From CAZYXZ01 sp964651395 (GTDB taxonomy: Bacteria; Actinomycetota; Actinomycetes; BP-191), in NCBI GenBank assembly GCA_964651395.1, contig CAZYXZ010000006.1:1-63585 (forward strand): a stretch of DNA of 63,585 nucleotides. The letters run 5' to 3'. Both the position numbers and the translations under genes were made by a program. This document shows positions 56,176 to 63,585 of the stretch, one piece after another; within the stretch, counting starts at the first letter, position 1; the number at the start of each line of letters is the position of its first letter. The notes beneath the pieces were generated by a model, which was not told the origin of the DNA, made no database searches, and was given only the letters and a program-made list of their open reading frames with translations.

Positions 56176-56595
56176 TCAGGGACGCAGGGCGTCCTCGGCG
56201 GCGGGGTCGCACTCGCGGAGGAACAGCGCGACGCGGTCCGCCTCGTCCTTCTCGCCGATCGCCGCCGCCGCACGGCCGAGCGCGTGGAGCGCGCGGAGGA
56301 AGCCCTGGTTCGGCTCGTGCATCCACGGGACGGGGCCGAAGCCCTTCCACCCGTTGCGGCGCAGGGCGTCCAGCCCGCGGTGGTACCCGACCCGTGCGTA
56401 GGCGTAGGACTCGATCACCGCGCCGCGCTCGAACGCCTCATCGGCGAGGGCCGCCCAGGCGGCGCTGTGCGCCGGGTGGGCCGCGGCCACCTCGGCGGCG
56501 TCCGTCCCCGAGCCGAGAGCGTCGTCGGCGCCGGTCTCGTCGGCGGGGAGCAGCGTGGGCGGCGGACCGCCCATCAGGTTGTCCTGCAGGGTCAT
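56176..56595 (-). CDS. DUF3151 protein
   Basis: A 139-residue protein: MTLQDNLMGGPPPTLLPADE, then a helical body AHPAHSAAWAALADEAFERG, YAYARVGYHRGLDALRRNGW and PVPWMHEPNQGFLRALHALG, which is the DUF3151 pattern found near purA and fructose-bisphosphate aldolase in mycobacteria and other actinobacteria. Function unknown; the helical repeats recall TPR-like proteins. ATG 56595 starts at the family N-terminus; the frame is open further but overlaps the divergent protease gene. Confidence 0.88.
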   Translation of the reverse strand: MTLQDNLMGGPPPTLLPADETGADDALGSGTDAAEVAAAHPAHSAAWAALADEAFERGAVIESYAYARVGYHRGLDALRRNGWKGFGPVPWMHEPNQGFLRALHALGRAAAAIGEKDEADRVALFLRECDPAAEDALRP

Positions 56596-56707
56596 GCGCT
56601 GATCATGGCCCGCAGACGGAAAAATGTGGACAGACCGCGACGAAATCCTTACTGGGGCGTTGGACATGCGAGATCTTCCCGCCCCAGCGCCTGCGGAGGC
56701 CCACTTC

Positions 56708-57400
56708 ATGAAGCACCTGCGCTCCCTGCCGATCGTGGCTGCCCTGCTGACCGTCGCCGTGCTGCCCACGCTGCCGAGCCACTCGGCCGGCACGCTCCAG
56801 CCCGGCGCGTTCATGGCCAGCGGCGGCGCCGGCTGCACGATGAACTTCGTGTACGACGGACTCGGCCCGCAGGCCGGCAAGGTCTTCATCGGCACGGCGG
56901 CGCACTGCGTCACCGCCGTCGGCGACGACGTCGAGGACTTCGACGGCGAGGTCTGGGGTGACGTCGCCTACATCGGCAGCGCGGACACGACGGCGGCGGA
57001 CTTCGCACTCGTCCAGGTCCGCGCCGGCGACCTCGGCCGCATCTCCCCCGCCGTCAAGGGCTACCCGCAGTACCCCACCGGCTTCACGACGACCGGCGAG
57101 GCGGTCCTCGGCGACTGGATCCAGCTCTCCGGCTACGGCATCGGCTACGACATGACCCAGCCGACGCGCGAGAAGCGCCAGGCCGTCTTCACGTACGACG
57201 ACGCGGAGATCTGGAACGTCGTCGGACCGCTCATCAACGGCGACTCGGGCGGACCGCTCATCCACCAGGCCACCGGCAAGGCGCTCGGCATCGAGAGCCG
57301 GGTCTGCATCGGTGTCTGCACCGACGAGGGCCCGACCGTGCAGGGCATCCTGGCCAAGGCCGCCGCCGCCGGCTTCCCGGTCTCGCTCCGCACGGTCTAG
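56708..57400 (+). CDS. Secreted trypsin-like serine protease
   Basis: A 230-residue exported S1 protease: signal peptide MKHLRSLPIVAALLTVAVLP, a short propeptide at most, then the triad His66 in GTAAHCV, Asp98 in TTAADFALVQV and Ser179 in NGDSGGPLIH. Cys pairs: AGCTMN with AAHC, and RVCIGVCTDE. The spacing is compact, as in small bacterial S1 proteases (Streptomyces-like). The residues before Met (from 56624) do not look like signal peptide and the ATG at 56708 gives a normal one. It precedes the propeller protein gene. Confidence 0.9.
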   Translation: MKHLRSLPIVAALLTVAVLPTLPSHSAGTLQPGAFMASGGAGCTMNFVYDGLGPQAGKVFIGTAAHCVTAVGDDVEDFDGEVWGDVAYIGSADTTAADFALVQVRAGDLGRISPAVKGYPQYPTGFTTTGEAVLGDWIQLSGYGIGYDMTQPTREKRQAVFTYDDAEIWNVVGPLINGDSGGPLIHQATGKALGIESRVCIGVCTDEGPTVQGILAKAAAAGFPVSLRTV

Positions 57401-57404
57401 CCCA

Positions 57405-57410
57405 TAGGGT
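57405..57410 (+). promoter_or_regulatory. Leaderless -10 box of the propeller protein gene
   Basis: TAGGGT, 7 nt (CCTCCCC), then ATG 57418. Confidence 0.5.
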
Positions 57411-57417
57411 CCTCCCC

Positions 57418-58314
57418 ATGGAAGTACTCGTGGGGACCGAGGACGGCCTGTTCCTCATCGAGGCGAACGGCGACCAGCACCGCGTGCTCGACGGCGCGGT
57501 CCGCCACGTCGTCGGCGCCGACGAGGGCAGCGTCGCGCTGCTGGCCGACGGCTCGCTGTGGAGCATCGACGGCACCGACGCGGCGGAGTTCGACGACCTC
57601 GTCGCGCTGAAGCCCAGCACGCTGCTGCTCGACGACGACGTCGTGTGGCTCGGCACGGCCGGGGCGCACCTCTACCGGGTCGAGGCCGAGGACAGCAAGC
57701 GCATGGAGGCCTTCGAGGTGATCGAGGGCCGGGACGCCTGGTACACGCCCTGGGGTGCCCCACCCGACGTCCGGTCCATCGACATCGACGACGACGGCAC
57801 GCTCTACGTCGCCGTACACGTCGGCGGCATCCTGCGCAGCACCGACAGCGGACGGACCTGGGCGCAGACCCTCGACATCGACCTGGACGTGCACCAGGTG
57901 AGCACCGTGCCGGAGTACGCGCAGACCGTCGTCGCCGCGTGCGCCGCCGGCCTCGCGCTCACGACCGACCGCGGCGACACCTGGGAGATCGACACGGCCG
58001 GGCTGCACGCGACGTACGCCCGCGCGGTCGCCGTGGCCGGCGACACGATCGTGCTGTCCGTCTCGGACGGCCCGGGCGGCGCGCAGTCCGCGCTCTACCG
58101 GCGACCGCTGGACGGCGAGTCCTTCCTCCCGTGCCGCAGCGGGCTGCCCGAGTGGTTCGCCGGCAACGTCGACACCCACTGCCTGGCCGCGTGGGACGAG
58201 TTCGTCGTCGCCGGTACGCCGGACGGCGGGGTCTACGTGAGCAACGACACCGGTGTCACCTGGCGCCAGCGGGCCGCCGCGCTCCCGCCCATCCGCGCGA
58301 TTGCGATCCCCTGA
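57418..58314 (+). CDS. BNR/Asp-box beta-propeller protein
   Basis: A 298-residue, probably cytoplasmic propeller protein without signal peptide: MEVLVGTEDGLFLIEANGDQ, and three Asp-box motifs: STDSGRTWAQ, TTDRGDTWEI and SNDTGVTWRQ. Asp-box repeats occur in sialidases and photosystem II stability factors, but catalytic residues of sialidase are not evident, so an enzymatic role is not claimed. It ends near a convergent hairpin with the dodecin gene. Confidence 0.82.
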   Translation: MEVLVGTEDGLFLIEANGDQHRVLDGAVRHVVGADEGSVALLADGSLWSIDGTDAAEFDDLVALKPSTLLLDDDVVWLGTAGAHLYRVEAEDSKRMEAFEVIEGRDAWYTPWGAPPDVRSIDIDDDGTLYVAVHVGGILRSTDSGRTWAQTLDIDLDVHQVSTVPEYAQTVVAACAAGLALTTDRGDTWEIDTAGLHATYARAVAVAGDTIVLSVSDGPGGAQSALYRRPLDGESFLPCRSGLPEWFAGNVDTHCLAAWDEFVVAGTPDGGVYVSNDTGVTWRQRAAALPPIRAIAIP

Positions 58315-58323
58315 AGCCAGAAC

Positions 58324-58376
58324 CAAAGAGCGCAACTAAGGGCAACAGCGCCTACTGCCAGGCGTCCCGCTCTTTG
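58324..58376. terminator. Bidirectional hairpin between convergent genes
   Basis: Arms CAAAGAGCG (58324-58332) and CGCTCTTTG (58368-58376) with smaller nested pairings between; it lies between the propeller protein gene and the dodecin gene. Confidence 0.5.
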
Positions 58377-58397
58377 CCCGTGGCTGCGCTCTTGCTC

Positions 58398-58604
58398 TTA
58401 GCGGTCTTCCAGGCGGAAGCGGATGCGGCAGGTGGCCTGGTACTCGCTGATGACGTTGTCGCGGACCACGGCGGTCTGGTCGAGGATCTCCATCCCCTCG
58501 ATCCCGCGCAGTGTCTTGGCCGCCTCGGCGAGCGCGCGGTTGGCGGCGTCCGCCCAGTCCTTGGGGCTCACGCCCACGAGCTCGATGGTCTTGATGACTG
58601 CCAC
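58398..58604 (-). CDS. Dodecin family flavin-binding protein
   Basis: A 68-residue dodecin: VIKTIELVGVSPKDWADAAN, ALAEAAKTLRGIEGMEILDQ, ISEYQATCRIRFRLED. Dodecins form 12-subunit shells that store or buffer flavins such as FMN or riboflavin; they are widespread in actinobacteria. GTG 58604 has GAGAGG upstream. It follows the aldolase gene by 35 bp on the same strand. Confidence 0.93.
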   Translation of the reverse strand: MAVIKTIELVGVSPKDWADAANRALAEAAKTLRGIEGMEILDQTAVVRDNVISEYQATCRIRFRLEDR

Positions 58605-58639
58605 GGTGCGGTGCCTCTCGCTCGGACGGACGTCGACGA

Positions 58640-59533
58640 CTAGCTGGGGTACTTCGCGAGCAGCTCCTTGAGCCGGTCTACGAAGCGCAGCGACTCGTCG
58701 TGCTCGCGCTGCCAGATGTTGCGGCCGAAGATCAGGCCGCAGGCGCCCGCCTCCAGCGACATGCGCGCCTTCTCGAACACGTCCTCGTCGCCGGCCTTCT
58801 CGCCGCCGGAGAGCAGCACCGGCGAGCGGTTGGCGCTGCGCACAACGGCGTTGACCGCGTCCTGGTCGGAGTAGTCGAGACCGACGTACTCCTTCTTGGC
58901 TCCCTCCGTCTTGCCGACGGCCGGGAAGTTCAGCTTGATGATGTCCGCACCGAGCTCGCTGGCGGTACGGGCGGCGTAGTCGATCGCGTAGAACGAGTCC
59001 TTGCCGCCGGCCTTGTTGACCGCCGAGCCGCGCGGGTACGCCCACACGATCAGCGGGATGCCGAAGGCCTCGGCGTCGGCGCGGATCCGCTTGTACTGCT
59101 CGAAGTCGCGCTCCTGCGCCGGCGAGCCGACGTACATCGTGTAGCCGACGGCGTCGGCGCCCAGGCGCACGGCCTCCTCGACCTCGGCGTGCACCGGCGA
59201 GAACGCCTCGTCGTCCGGGGGCAGCTCGGTCTTGCCGTTGAGCTTGAGGACCAGCGGCACCTCGCCGGCGTAGTCCCAGTAGAACTTCTCGGCGATGCCG
59301 ATCTGGATCGCGATGCCGTTGAAGCCGCCCTCGACGGCGAGCTTGACGATGTACTTCGGGTCGCCGGAGGCCGGGTTGGCGAAGAAGTCGCGCGGGCCGT
59401 GCTCGAGGCCCTGGTCGTACGGCAGGAAGATCGCCGTGCCGTTGCCGACGCCGTGCTTGTACAGGATCCGGTGCAGGCGGGCCTTCTTGCCGGTGTTCAG
59501 GCCGAGCTCGGACAGCGGTGGACGCAGCGACAT
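58640..59533 (-). CDS. Class I fructose-bisphosphate aldolase (DhnA type)
   Basis: A 297-residue aldolase of the archaeal/DhnA (FbaB) class I type, which cleaves fructose-1,6-bisphosphate through a Schiff base. The catalytic Lys is in GADIIKLNFPAVG (Lys about 200); FLPYDQGLEHGPRDF (about 36-50) and PVLLSGGEKAGDEDVF near 240 are typical of the family. Neither the zinc ligands nor the class II signature are present. In M. tuberculosis the same neighbourhood holds a class II fba gene, so this may be a non-homologous replacement. Usual length. Confidence 0.94.
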   Translation of the reverse strand: MSLRPPLSELGLNTGKKARLHRILYKHGVGNGTAIFLPYDQGLEHGPRDFFANPASGDPKYIVKLAVEGGFNGIAIQIGIAEKFYWDYAGEVPLVLKLNGKTELPPDDEAFSPVHAEVEEAVRLGADAVGYTMYVGSPAQERDFEQYKRIRADAEAFGIPLIVWAYPRGSAVNKAGGKDSFYAIDYAARTASELGADIIKLNFPAVGKTEGAKKEYVGLDYSDQDAVNAVVRSANRSPVLLSGGEKAGDEDVFEKARMSLEAGACGLIFGRNIWQREHDESLRFVDRLKELLAKYPS

Positions 59534-59572
59534 GAGGGTTCGCCTCCAGCGACGATCGGTGTGCCCCCGACT

Positions 59573-60145
59573 CTACCCAGCGCTCTTGATCTCCACGAGT
59601 TCCGGGTGGCAGACGGACAGCGTCTGCAGGGCGTTCCAGAGCTCGACGGCCTGCGACGGGTCCGGCGTCGCGGCGAGCTTGACGAACGAGGACGGGCCCG
59701 AGTCGTGGACGAGGGTCGGCGTACCGAAGATGCGCAGGATGTCGTGGCCGAAGGTGTGCTCGGCCGCGACGGCGAGACGCCACCGGTGGATGTCGGCCTC
59801 GAAGGCGACCACGTCGACGCCGGCGTCCGCGGCCATCGCGTTGAGCTCGAGCGCGGTCACCGTGCGGTGCTGTGGCCCGTGCATCGCCTCGAAGACCGCC
59901 CGGTGGTACGCCGGGAAGTCGCCCGCGCGCGCGGCGTGCGACAGCGCGAGCGCGCGCACCGAGACGCTGTCGAGTGCCGGGTCGGTGAGGATCGACGGCG
60001 TGCCGGCGGCGCGGTTCTTCTCCTTCAGCGAGAACGTCGCCCAGTTGACGAACAGGTCGCTCTTGCGCGCCTGCACGTCGTTGAGCCACTGCCAGACCCG
60101 GTACGAGTAGCCGCACGTGTAGTCGAACCAGACGGTTACCGCCAT
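59573..60145 (-). CDS. DsbA-family thiol-disulfide or isomerase-like protein
   Basis: A 190-residue thioredoxin-fold protein of the DsbA/FrnE type: TVWFDYTCGYSYRVWQWLND has CGYS at the CxxC site, so only one Cys is at the active site, as in 2-hydroxychromene-2-carboxylate isomerase and glutathione-S-transferase kappa relatives. IFGTPTLVHDSG has the conserved cis-Pro (GTPT). A mycothiol- or CoA-linked role is possible. Its ATG overlaps the 3' end of the flavoprotein gene by 10 bp, so both are cotranscribed. Confidence 0.85.
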   Translation of the reverse strand: MAVTVWFDYTCGYSYRVWQWLNDVQARKSDLFVNWATFSLKEKNRAAGTPSILTDPALDSVSVRALALSHAARAGDFPAYHRAVFEAMHGPQHRTVTALELNAMAADAGVDVVAFEADIHRWRLAVAAEHTFGHDILRIFGTPTLVHDSGPSSFVKLAATPDPSQAVELWNALQTLSVCHPELVEIKSAG

Positions 60146-61518
60146 CGACCGGATGTCTCCTCGACCTTCTCCCACGCCTTGCGCGCGGCGATCAGCACAG
60201 GATCCCAGACGGGTGCGAACGGCGGCGCGTAGGACAGGTCGAGGCTGAGCACCTCGTCGACGTCCATCTCGTTCCAGAGCGCCGTCGCCAGGACGTCGAT
60301 GCGCTTCGCGGCGCCCTCGCGGCCGACGATCTGCGCACCCAGGAGGCGGCCGGTCGCGGCCTCCGCGATGATCTTCGTGCGCATCTGGGTGGCACCAGGG
60401 AAGTAGCCGGCACGGGTCGTCGACTCGACGACGACGCTGACGTGCTCGTAGCCGGCCAGCGTCGCCTGCGCCTCGGTCAGACCCGTGCGCGCTACCTCGA
60501 GCGAGCAGACCTTGCTGACCGCCGTACCGACCACGCCCGGGAAGGTGGCGTAGCCGCCGCCGATGTTGATGCCCGCGACCCGGCCCTGCTTGTTGGCGTG
60601 CGTGCCCAGCGCGATGGCCACCGGATGCCGGGCTACGCGGTGGTAGGTCTCGACGCAGTCGCCCGCGGCCCACACCCCTTGCACGGACGTGTGCATGCGG
60701 AGGTCGGTCTTGATGCCGTGCGTGACGCCGACCTCGACGCCGGCCGCCTCGGCCAGCGCGGTGTTCGGCCGGGTGCCCAGGCCCAGGATGACGATGTCGG
60801 CCGGCAGGGTCATCTCGTCCGTGACCACGCCGGCCACCTTGCTGCCCAGCGCGTTGAAACCGGTGACGTTCTGGCCGGTGTGCACGGCGATGCCCATCTC
60901 GCGGATCGCGTCGCCCACGAGCGCGCCCATGTCGGGGTCGAGCGTCGACATCGGCTGGGGGCCCTTGTCGACGATCGCCACCTCGATGCCACGCAGGTGC
61001 AGCGCCTCAGCCATCTCGATGCCGATGTAGCCACCGCCCACCACGACCGCACGCCGGATCTCTCCGAAGGCGAGCGCCTTCCGGATCGCGACGCCGTCGT
61101 CGATGGTCTGGACGCCGAATATCCCTTCGGCGCGGCTGCCGGGCAGGTCGGGCCGGATCGGCGTCGTCCCCGTCGCGATCACGAGCTGGTCGAACGGCTC
61201 CACCTTCGTCCGCGCGCCGTCCAGGTCCTTCACCCGAACCGTGCGCTCGACCAGGTCGATCTCCTCGACCTCGTGCCGGATCTTCGCGTCGATGTTGAAG
61301 TCGTCGCGGAACGTCTCCGGGCTGCGAGTGATCAGCTTCTCGAGGTCCGTGACCACGTCGCCGACCCAGTACGGGATCCCGCACGCCGAGTACGACGTGT
61401 GGTGGCCGCGCTCGAAGGCCACGATCTCGAGGTCGTCCGGCCCCCGGCGCTTGCGGGCCTGCGAGGCCGCGCTCATGCCCGCGGCGTCTCCTCCGATGAC
61501 CACCAGTCGCTCGCTCAT
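60136..61518 (-). CDS. CoA-disulfide reductase-like FAD/NAD oxidoreductase
   Basis: A 460-residue two-dinucleotide-binding flavoprotein: FAD motif VVIGGDAAGMSAASQA at the N-terminus, the single redox Cys46 in SYSACGIPYWVGD (as in CoA-disulfide reductase and NADH peroxidase/oxidase), NAD motif VVVGGGYIGIEMAEAL near 160, and WAAGDCVE near 287. The C-terminal dimer domain has the tyrosines LSYAPPFAPVWDP typical of CoA-disulfide reductases. It probably reduces a low-molecular-weight disulfide or O2. The overlapping DsbA-like gene suggests a joint thiol role. Confidence 0.9.
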   Translation of the reverse strand: MSERLVVIGGDAAGMSAASQARKRRGPDDLEIVAFERGHHTSYSACGIPYWVGDVVTDLEKLITRSPETFRDDFNIDAKIRHEVEEIDLVERTVRVKDLDGARTKVEPFDQLVIATGTTPIRPDLPGSRAEGIFGVQTIDDGVAIRKALAFGEIRRAVVVGGGYIGIEMAEALHLRGIEVAIVDKGPQPMSTLDPDMGALVGDAIREMGIAVHTGQNVTGFNALGSKVAGVVTDEMTLPADIVILGLGTRPNTALAEAAGVEVGVTHGIKTDLRMHTSVQGVWAAGDCVETYHRVARHPVAIALGTHANKQGRVAGINIGGGYATFPGVVGTAVSKVCSLEVARTGLTEAQATLAGYEHVSVVVESTTRAGYFPGATQMRTKIIAEAATGRLLGAQIVGREGAAKRIDVLATALWNEMDVDEVLSLDLSYAPPFAPVWDPVLIAARKAWEKVEETSGRWR

Positions 61519-61577
61519 GATCACCAGCCTGGCAGAGGGCGCTGCGCCAGGGAACAGGGCAAATCGGTCGCGCCGTA

Positions 61578-61583
61578 TACGGT
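61578..61583 (+). promoter_or_regulatory. Leaderless -10 box of the DedA gene
   Basis: TACGGT, 7 nt (CTGCGAC), then GTG 61591. Confidence 0.5.
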
Positions 61584-61590
61584 CTGCGAC

Positions 61591-62235
61591 GTGCCTCTTG
61601 CAGTCGGGTTCGACCTCGGCGTCAACTCCGCAGCCGGTTTCGCCCTCTACGCCGTCGTCTGGGCGGCCGTCTTCATCGAGTCCGGGCTGCTCATCGGCTT
61701 CTTCCTGCCGGGCGACACACTGCTCTTCGCCGCCGGCGTCGCGGCGGCGTCCGGACGGGCCAACATCGTCGTGCTCATGGCCGGCTGCGTCGTCTTCGCC
61801 ATCCTCGGCGACTCGGTCGGCTACCTGATCGGCAAGCGCGCAGGGCGGCCGCTCCTCCAACGTCGCGACGGCCGTGTGCTCAACCAGCACAACCTGAAAC
61901 GGGCCACCGACTTCTACGACCGCTACGGCAGCGCGACGATCGTCATCGCGCGCGTCGTCCCGATGGTGCGGACCTTCGCGCCGCTCATCGCCGGCTGCAC
62001 CGAGATGAACTACCGCAAGTTCCTGATGTGGAACGTCCTCGGCGGCCTCGCGTGGGGCACGATCGTCCCCTACGCCGGCTACCTCGTCGGGGAGAGCGTG
62101 CCCGGCGTCGAGAAGTACGCGCTGGCCGCCGCCGGCCTCATGGTGCTGCTGTCCCTCATCTCCCCGGTGGTGCACTACATCCGGGCCGGCAAGCAGATCG
62201 AGGAGACGACCGAGGACACCGAGCTCGTTCCCTAA
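61591..62235 (+). CDS. DedA family membrane protein
   Basis: A 214-residue DedA/SNARE-associated-type protein with about five membrane spans. Motifs: FIESGLLIGFFLPGDTLLF (about 25-43), GDSVGYLIGKRAGRP, and the conserved FYDRYGSATIVIARVVPMVR and FAPLIAGCTEMNYRKFLMWN. DedA proteins are transporters linked to undecaprenyl-phosphate or phospholipid scrambling. GTG 61591 is leaderless with TACGGT upstream; the open frame further upstream is the shadow of the flavoprotein gene. The stop overlaps that of the M23 gene by 3 bp. Confidence 0.93.
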   Translation: MPLAVGFDLGVNSAAGFALYAVVWAAVFIESGLLIGFFLPGDTLLFAAGVAAASGRANIVVLMAGCVVFAILGDSVGYLIGKRAGRPLLQRRDGRVLNQHNLKRATDFYDRYGSATIVIARVVPMVRTFAPLIAGCTEMNYRKFLMWNVLGGLAWGTIVPYAGYLVGESVPGVEKYALAAAGLMVLLSLISPVVHYIRAGKQIEETTEDTELVP

Positions 62236-63585
62236 GGCAGCGGCGGGGCGGCCGGCGTACGGCGGAGTGCCGCTTCGGTCGTGGTCAGCACGGGCAGCTT
62301 CGACAGCCCGAAGTGCGTCCAGACCAGCGGAGGGATGTCGCGGCGACGGCCGTGCTCGATCGCGTAGCGGTGCCCGTTGCCCGGCGCGACGATCGTGCCG
62401 TCGCGGAAGAGCAGCTGCGTCCCCGCGGGGTAGCGGCCCGTCTCGTCGGCCTCCGCGAACGTCCCGGCCGGGACGGTCCAGATGTCGGTCCAGGTCCAGC
62501 CGTGCGTCGCGAGCGTCGCGCCGTCCGGCACCCAACGACGCTCGTCGCCGTCGATGAGGAAGACCGCCGCACCGCCCGCCTCGCGAACCAGCTGGCCGGC
62601 CCACAGCGGTAGCGGGCTGAGCTCCGGTATCGGCAGACCGTCGACGAGCGACGGATCCGTCGACGGGCTCTCCGACGGGTCGGGTTCGGGCTCCGGCTGG
62701 CCTACGGGCAGGGCGGTCAGCACTCCAGAGGCGACCGGGCGCACGGTGCCGGTGACCAGGTCGAGCGCCGTGCCGAGCAGGTCGGCTGCCGGCCGGCGCA
62801 CGCCGTCCTCGACCAGCCAACGGACGCCGGCCGGGTCTGCGTACATGCCGTCACGGAGCACCATCGGCGGGCCGGCGGGGTACCAGGAGACCTCGGCCGG
62901 CTGCACGCGGACCACGCGGTCGAGCCGGTAGCCGAGCGCCTCGAGCAGGGTCCGCGACGTGATCGCGCGGCGGAGCCCGTCGTCGAGCAGGTAGACCGTG
63001 CTGCCCGACGAGACGAGGGTGCCGTCGGCGTGCGGCCCGGCCGTGCGGGCCGCGGTCCGCCGGACGGCGCGGGTCAGGGACGGCGCGGCGTTGACGGCGG
63101 GCGAGGACCAGCCGTCCCGGCCGCGACGCAGCTCGAAGTGCAGGTGCGGCGCGGTGGACTCGGCGTTGCCCGAGTCGCCGACCCAGCCGAGCTGCTGACC
63201 GGCGAAGACCGGGCGACCGCGGTCGAGGCCCGGCATGAACGCGTACGACGCCGTGCCCCGGCCGTCGTCGGTGCCGGGGGTGTCGTTGTTGACGTGCACG
63301 TAGGTGACCGACCACCCGTCCGCCGCGCCGCTGCACCGCACCGCGAGGTGGTTGCCGCCGCCGACCGAGGTCTCCCGCCGGATCGACGCGACCTCGCCGT
63401 CACACGCCGACACGATCGGCCGCATCTTCGGTGCCATCAGGTCCTGGCCGAGGTGCGGCCGCGTGCACCCCGACCGGCAGGCGCCCCAGGTGTCGCTCCA
63501 CGACGCGCCGCCGAGCACCGGGAAGACCAGCGGCGCGACGTACGTCCCGTTGAGGAACGGCGGCTCCGCCGAGTGCGACGGGATC
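62232..63585 (-). CDS. M23 (LytM-type) peptidase, 5' end beyond the window
   Basis: At least 451 residues of a secreted-type peptidase; coding sequence extends past the right edge (visible upstream residues include PPFLNGTYVAPLVFPVLGG). The M23 zinc ligands are visible: HLGQDLMAPK (HxxxD), HVNN, and the end APHLHFELRRG (HxH). It cleaves peptidoglycan or similar glycine-containing peptides. The C-terminal half has four repeats of a module seen as LDDGLRRAITSRTLLEALGY, and a Pro/Glu/Asp linker PEPEPDPSESPSTDPS; these repeats resemble DUF-type surface modules that follow M23 domains in actinobacteria. The N-terminal signal is not visible. Confidence 0.88.
   Translation of the reverse strand, partial: IPSHSAEPPFLNGTYVAPLVFPVLGGASWSDTWGACRSGCTRPHLGQDLMAPKMRPIVSACDGEVASIRRETSVGGGNHLAVRCSGAADGWSVTYVHVNNDTPGTDDGRGTASYAFMPGLDRGRPVFAGQQLGWVGDSGNAESTAPHLHFELRRGRDGWSSPAVNAAPSLTRAVRRTAARTAGPHADGTLVSSGSTVYLLDDGLRRAITSRTLLEALGYRLDRVVRVQPAEVSWYPAGPPMVLRDGMYADPAGVRWLVEDGVRRPAADLLGTALDLVTGTVRPVASGVLTALPVGQPEPEPDPSESPSTDPSLVDGLPIPELSPLPLWAGQLVREAGGAAVFLIDGDERRWVPDGATLATHGWTWTDIWTVPAGTFAEADETGRYPAGTQLLFRDGTIVAPGNGHRYAIEHGRRRDIPPLVWTHFGLSKLPVLTTTEAALRRTPAAPPLP

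Overview
The window reads as a chromosomal segment of a high-GC Actinomycetota (actinomycete). The evidence is very GC-rich coding sequence, a mycothiol synthase, the actinobacterial regulators GlnR and BldC, an LmeA-type DUF2993 protein, DUF3073 and DUF3151 proteins, and many leaderless TANNNT promoters. Two neighbourhoods match remembered actinobacterial gene orders: lmeA-glnR-mshD (as in Mycobacterium) and bldC ... valine dehydrogenase-DUF3073-purM-purF (as in Streptomyces). The genus cannot be fixed from the sequence. I see no insertion sequence, prophage, CRISPR array or rRNA.

Region 1 (1-9.7 kb) is an exopolysaccharide/cell-surface glycan locus. It holds two GT4 glycosyltransferases (one cut by the left edge), a GT17-like transferase, a SAM methyltransferase, GDP-L-fucose synthase, a WecG/TagA/CpsF transferase, a WbpD/WlbB-like acyltransferase, a WbaP-like initiating sugar-phosphate transferase, a DUF4012 membrane protein and a small secreted protein. 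Region 2 (9.7-14.9 kb) has a sensorless GGDEF-EAL protein, an acyl-CoA dehydrogenase preceded by a 33-residue membrane peptide, and a TasA-like protein / SipW-type signal peptidase / FnIII-like protein cluster that looks like a dedicated matrix-protein export system.

Region 3 (14.5-24 kb) carries lmeA, an unknown membrane protein, an alpha/beta hydrolase, glnR, mshD, a secreted subtilase, a hemerythrin protein and a tandem pair of LppX-type lipoproteins. Region 4 (24.1-25.5 kb) is a tRNA cluster. On the minus strand lies a tRNA-Lys(UUU) interrupted in the anticodon loop by a 222-nt group I intron, which is the most striking element of the window. On the plus strand lie tRNA-Glu, tRNA-Asp and tRNA-Phe. 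Region 5 (25.5-36.5 kb) is accessory: another GT4, a 1324-residue secreted multidomain zincin-like protein, a tandem pair of unknown secreted proteins beside an ECF sigma factor and a membrane partner, a membrane HEXXH protein and an AMP-ligase.

Region 6 (36.6-58.3 kb) runs from bldC through a secreted LVIVD-repeat protein, a Glu/Leu/Val dehydrogenase, a tandem secreted pair and DUF3073 to a long minus-strand purine run (purA, D, E, B, C, S, Q, L, F, M). Two non-purine genes and a lipoprotein are interleaved. Together these genes give most of the route from PRPP to IMP and the first AMP step; purN, purK and purH are not here. purA has a leader with a terminator hairpin and a competing antiterminator. 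Region 7 (55.7-63.6 kb) has a coiled-coil protein, DUF3151, a trypsin-like protease, a BNR propeller protein, dodecin, a class I (DhnA-type) aldolase, a DsbA-like protein overlapping a CoA-disulfide-reductase-like flavoprotein, a DedA protein and an M23 peptidase cut by the right edge.
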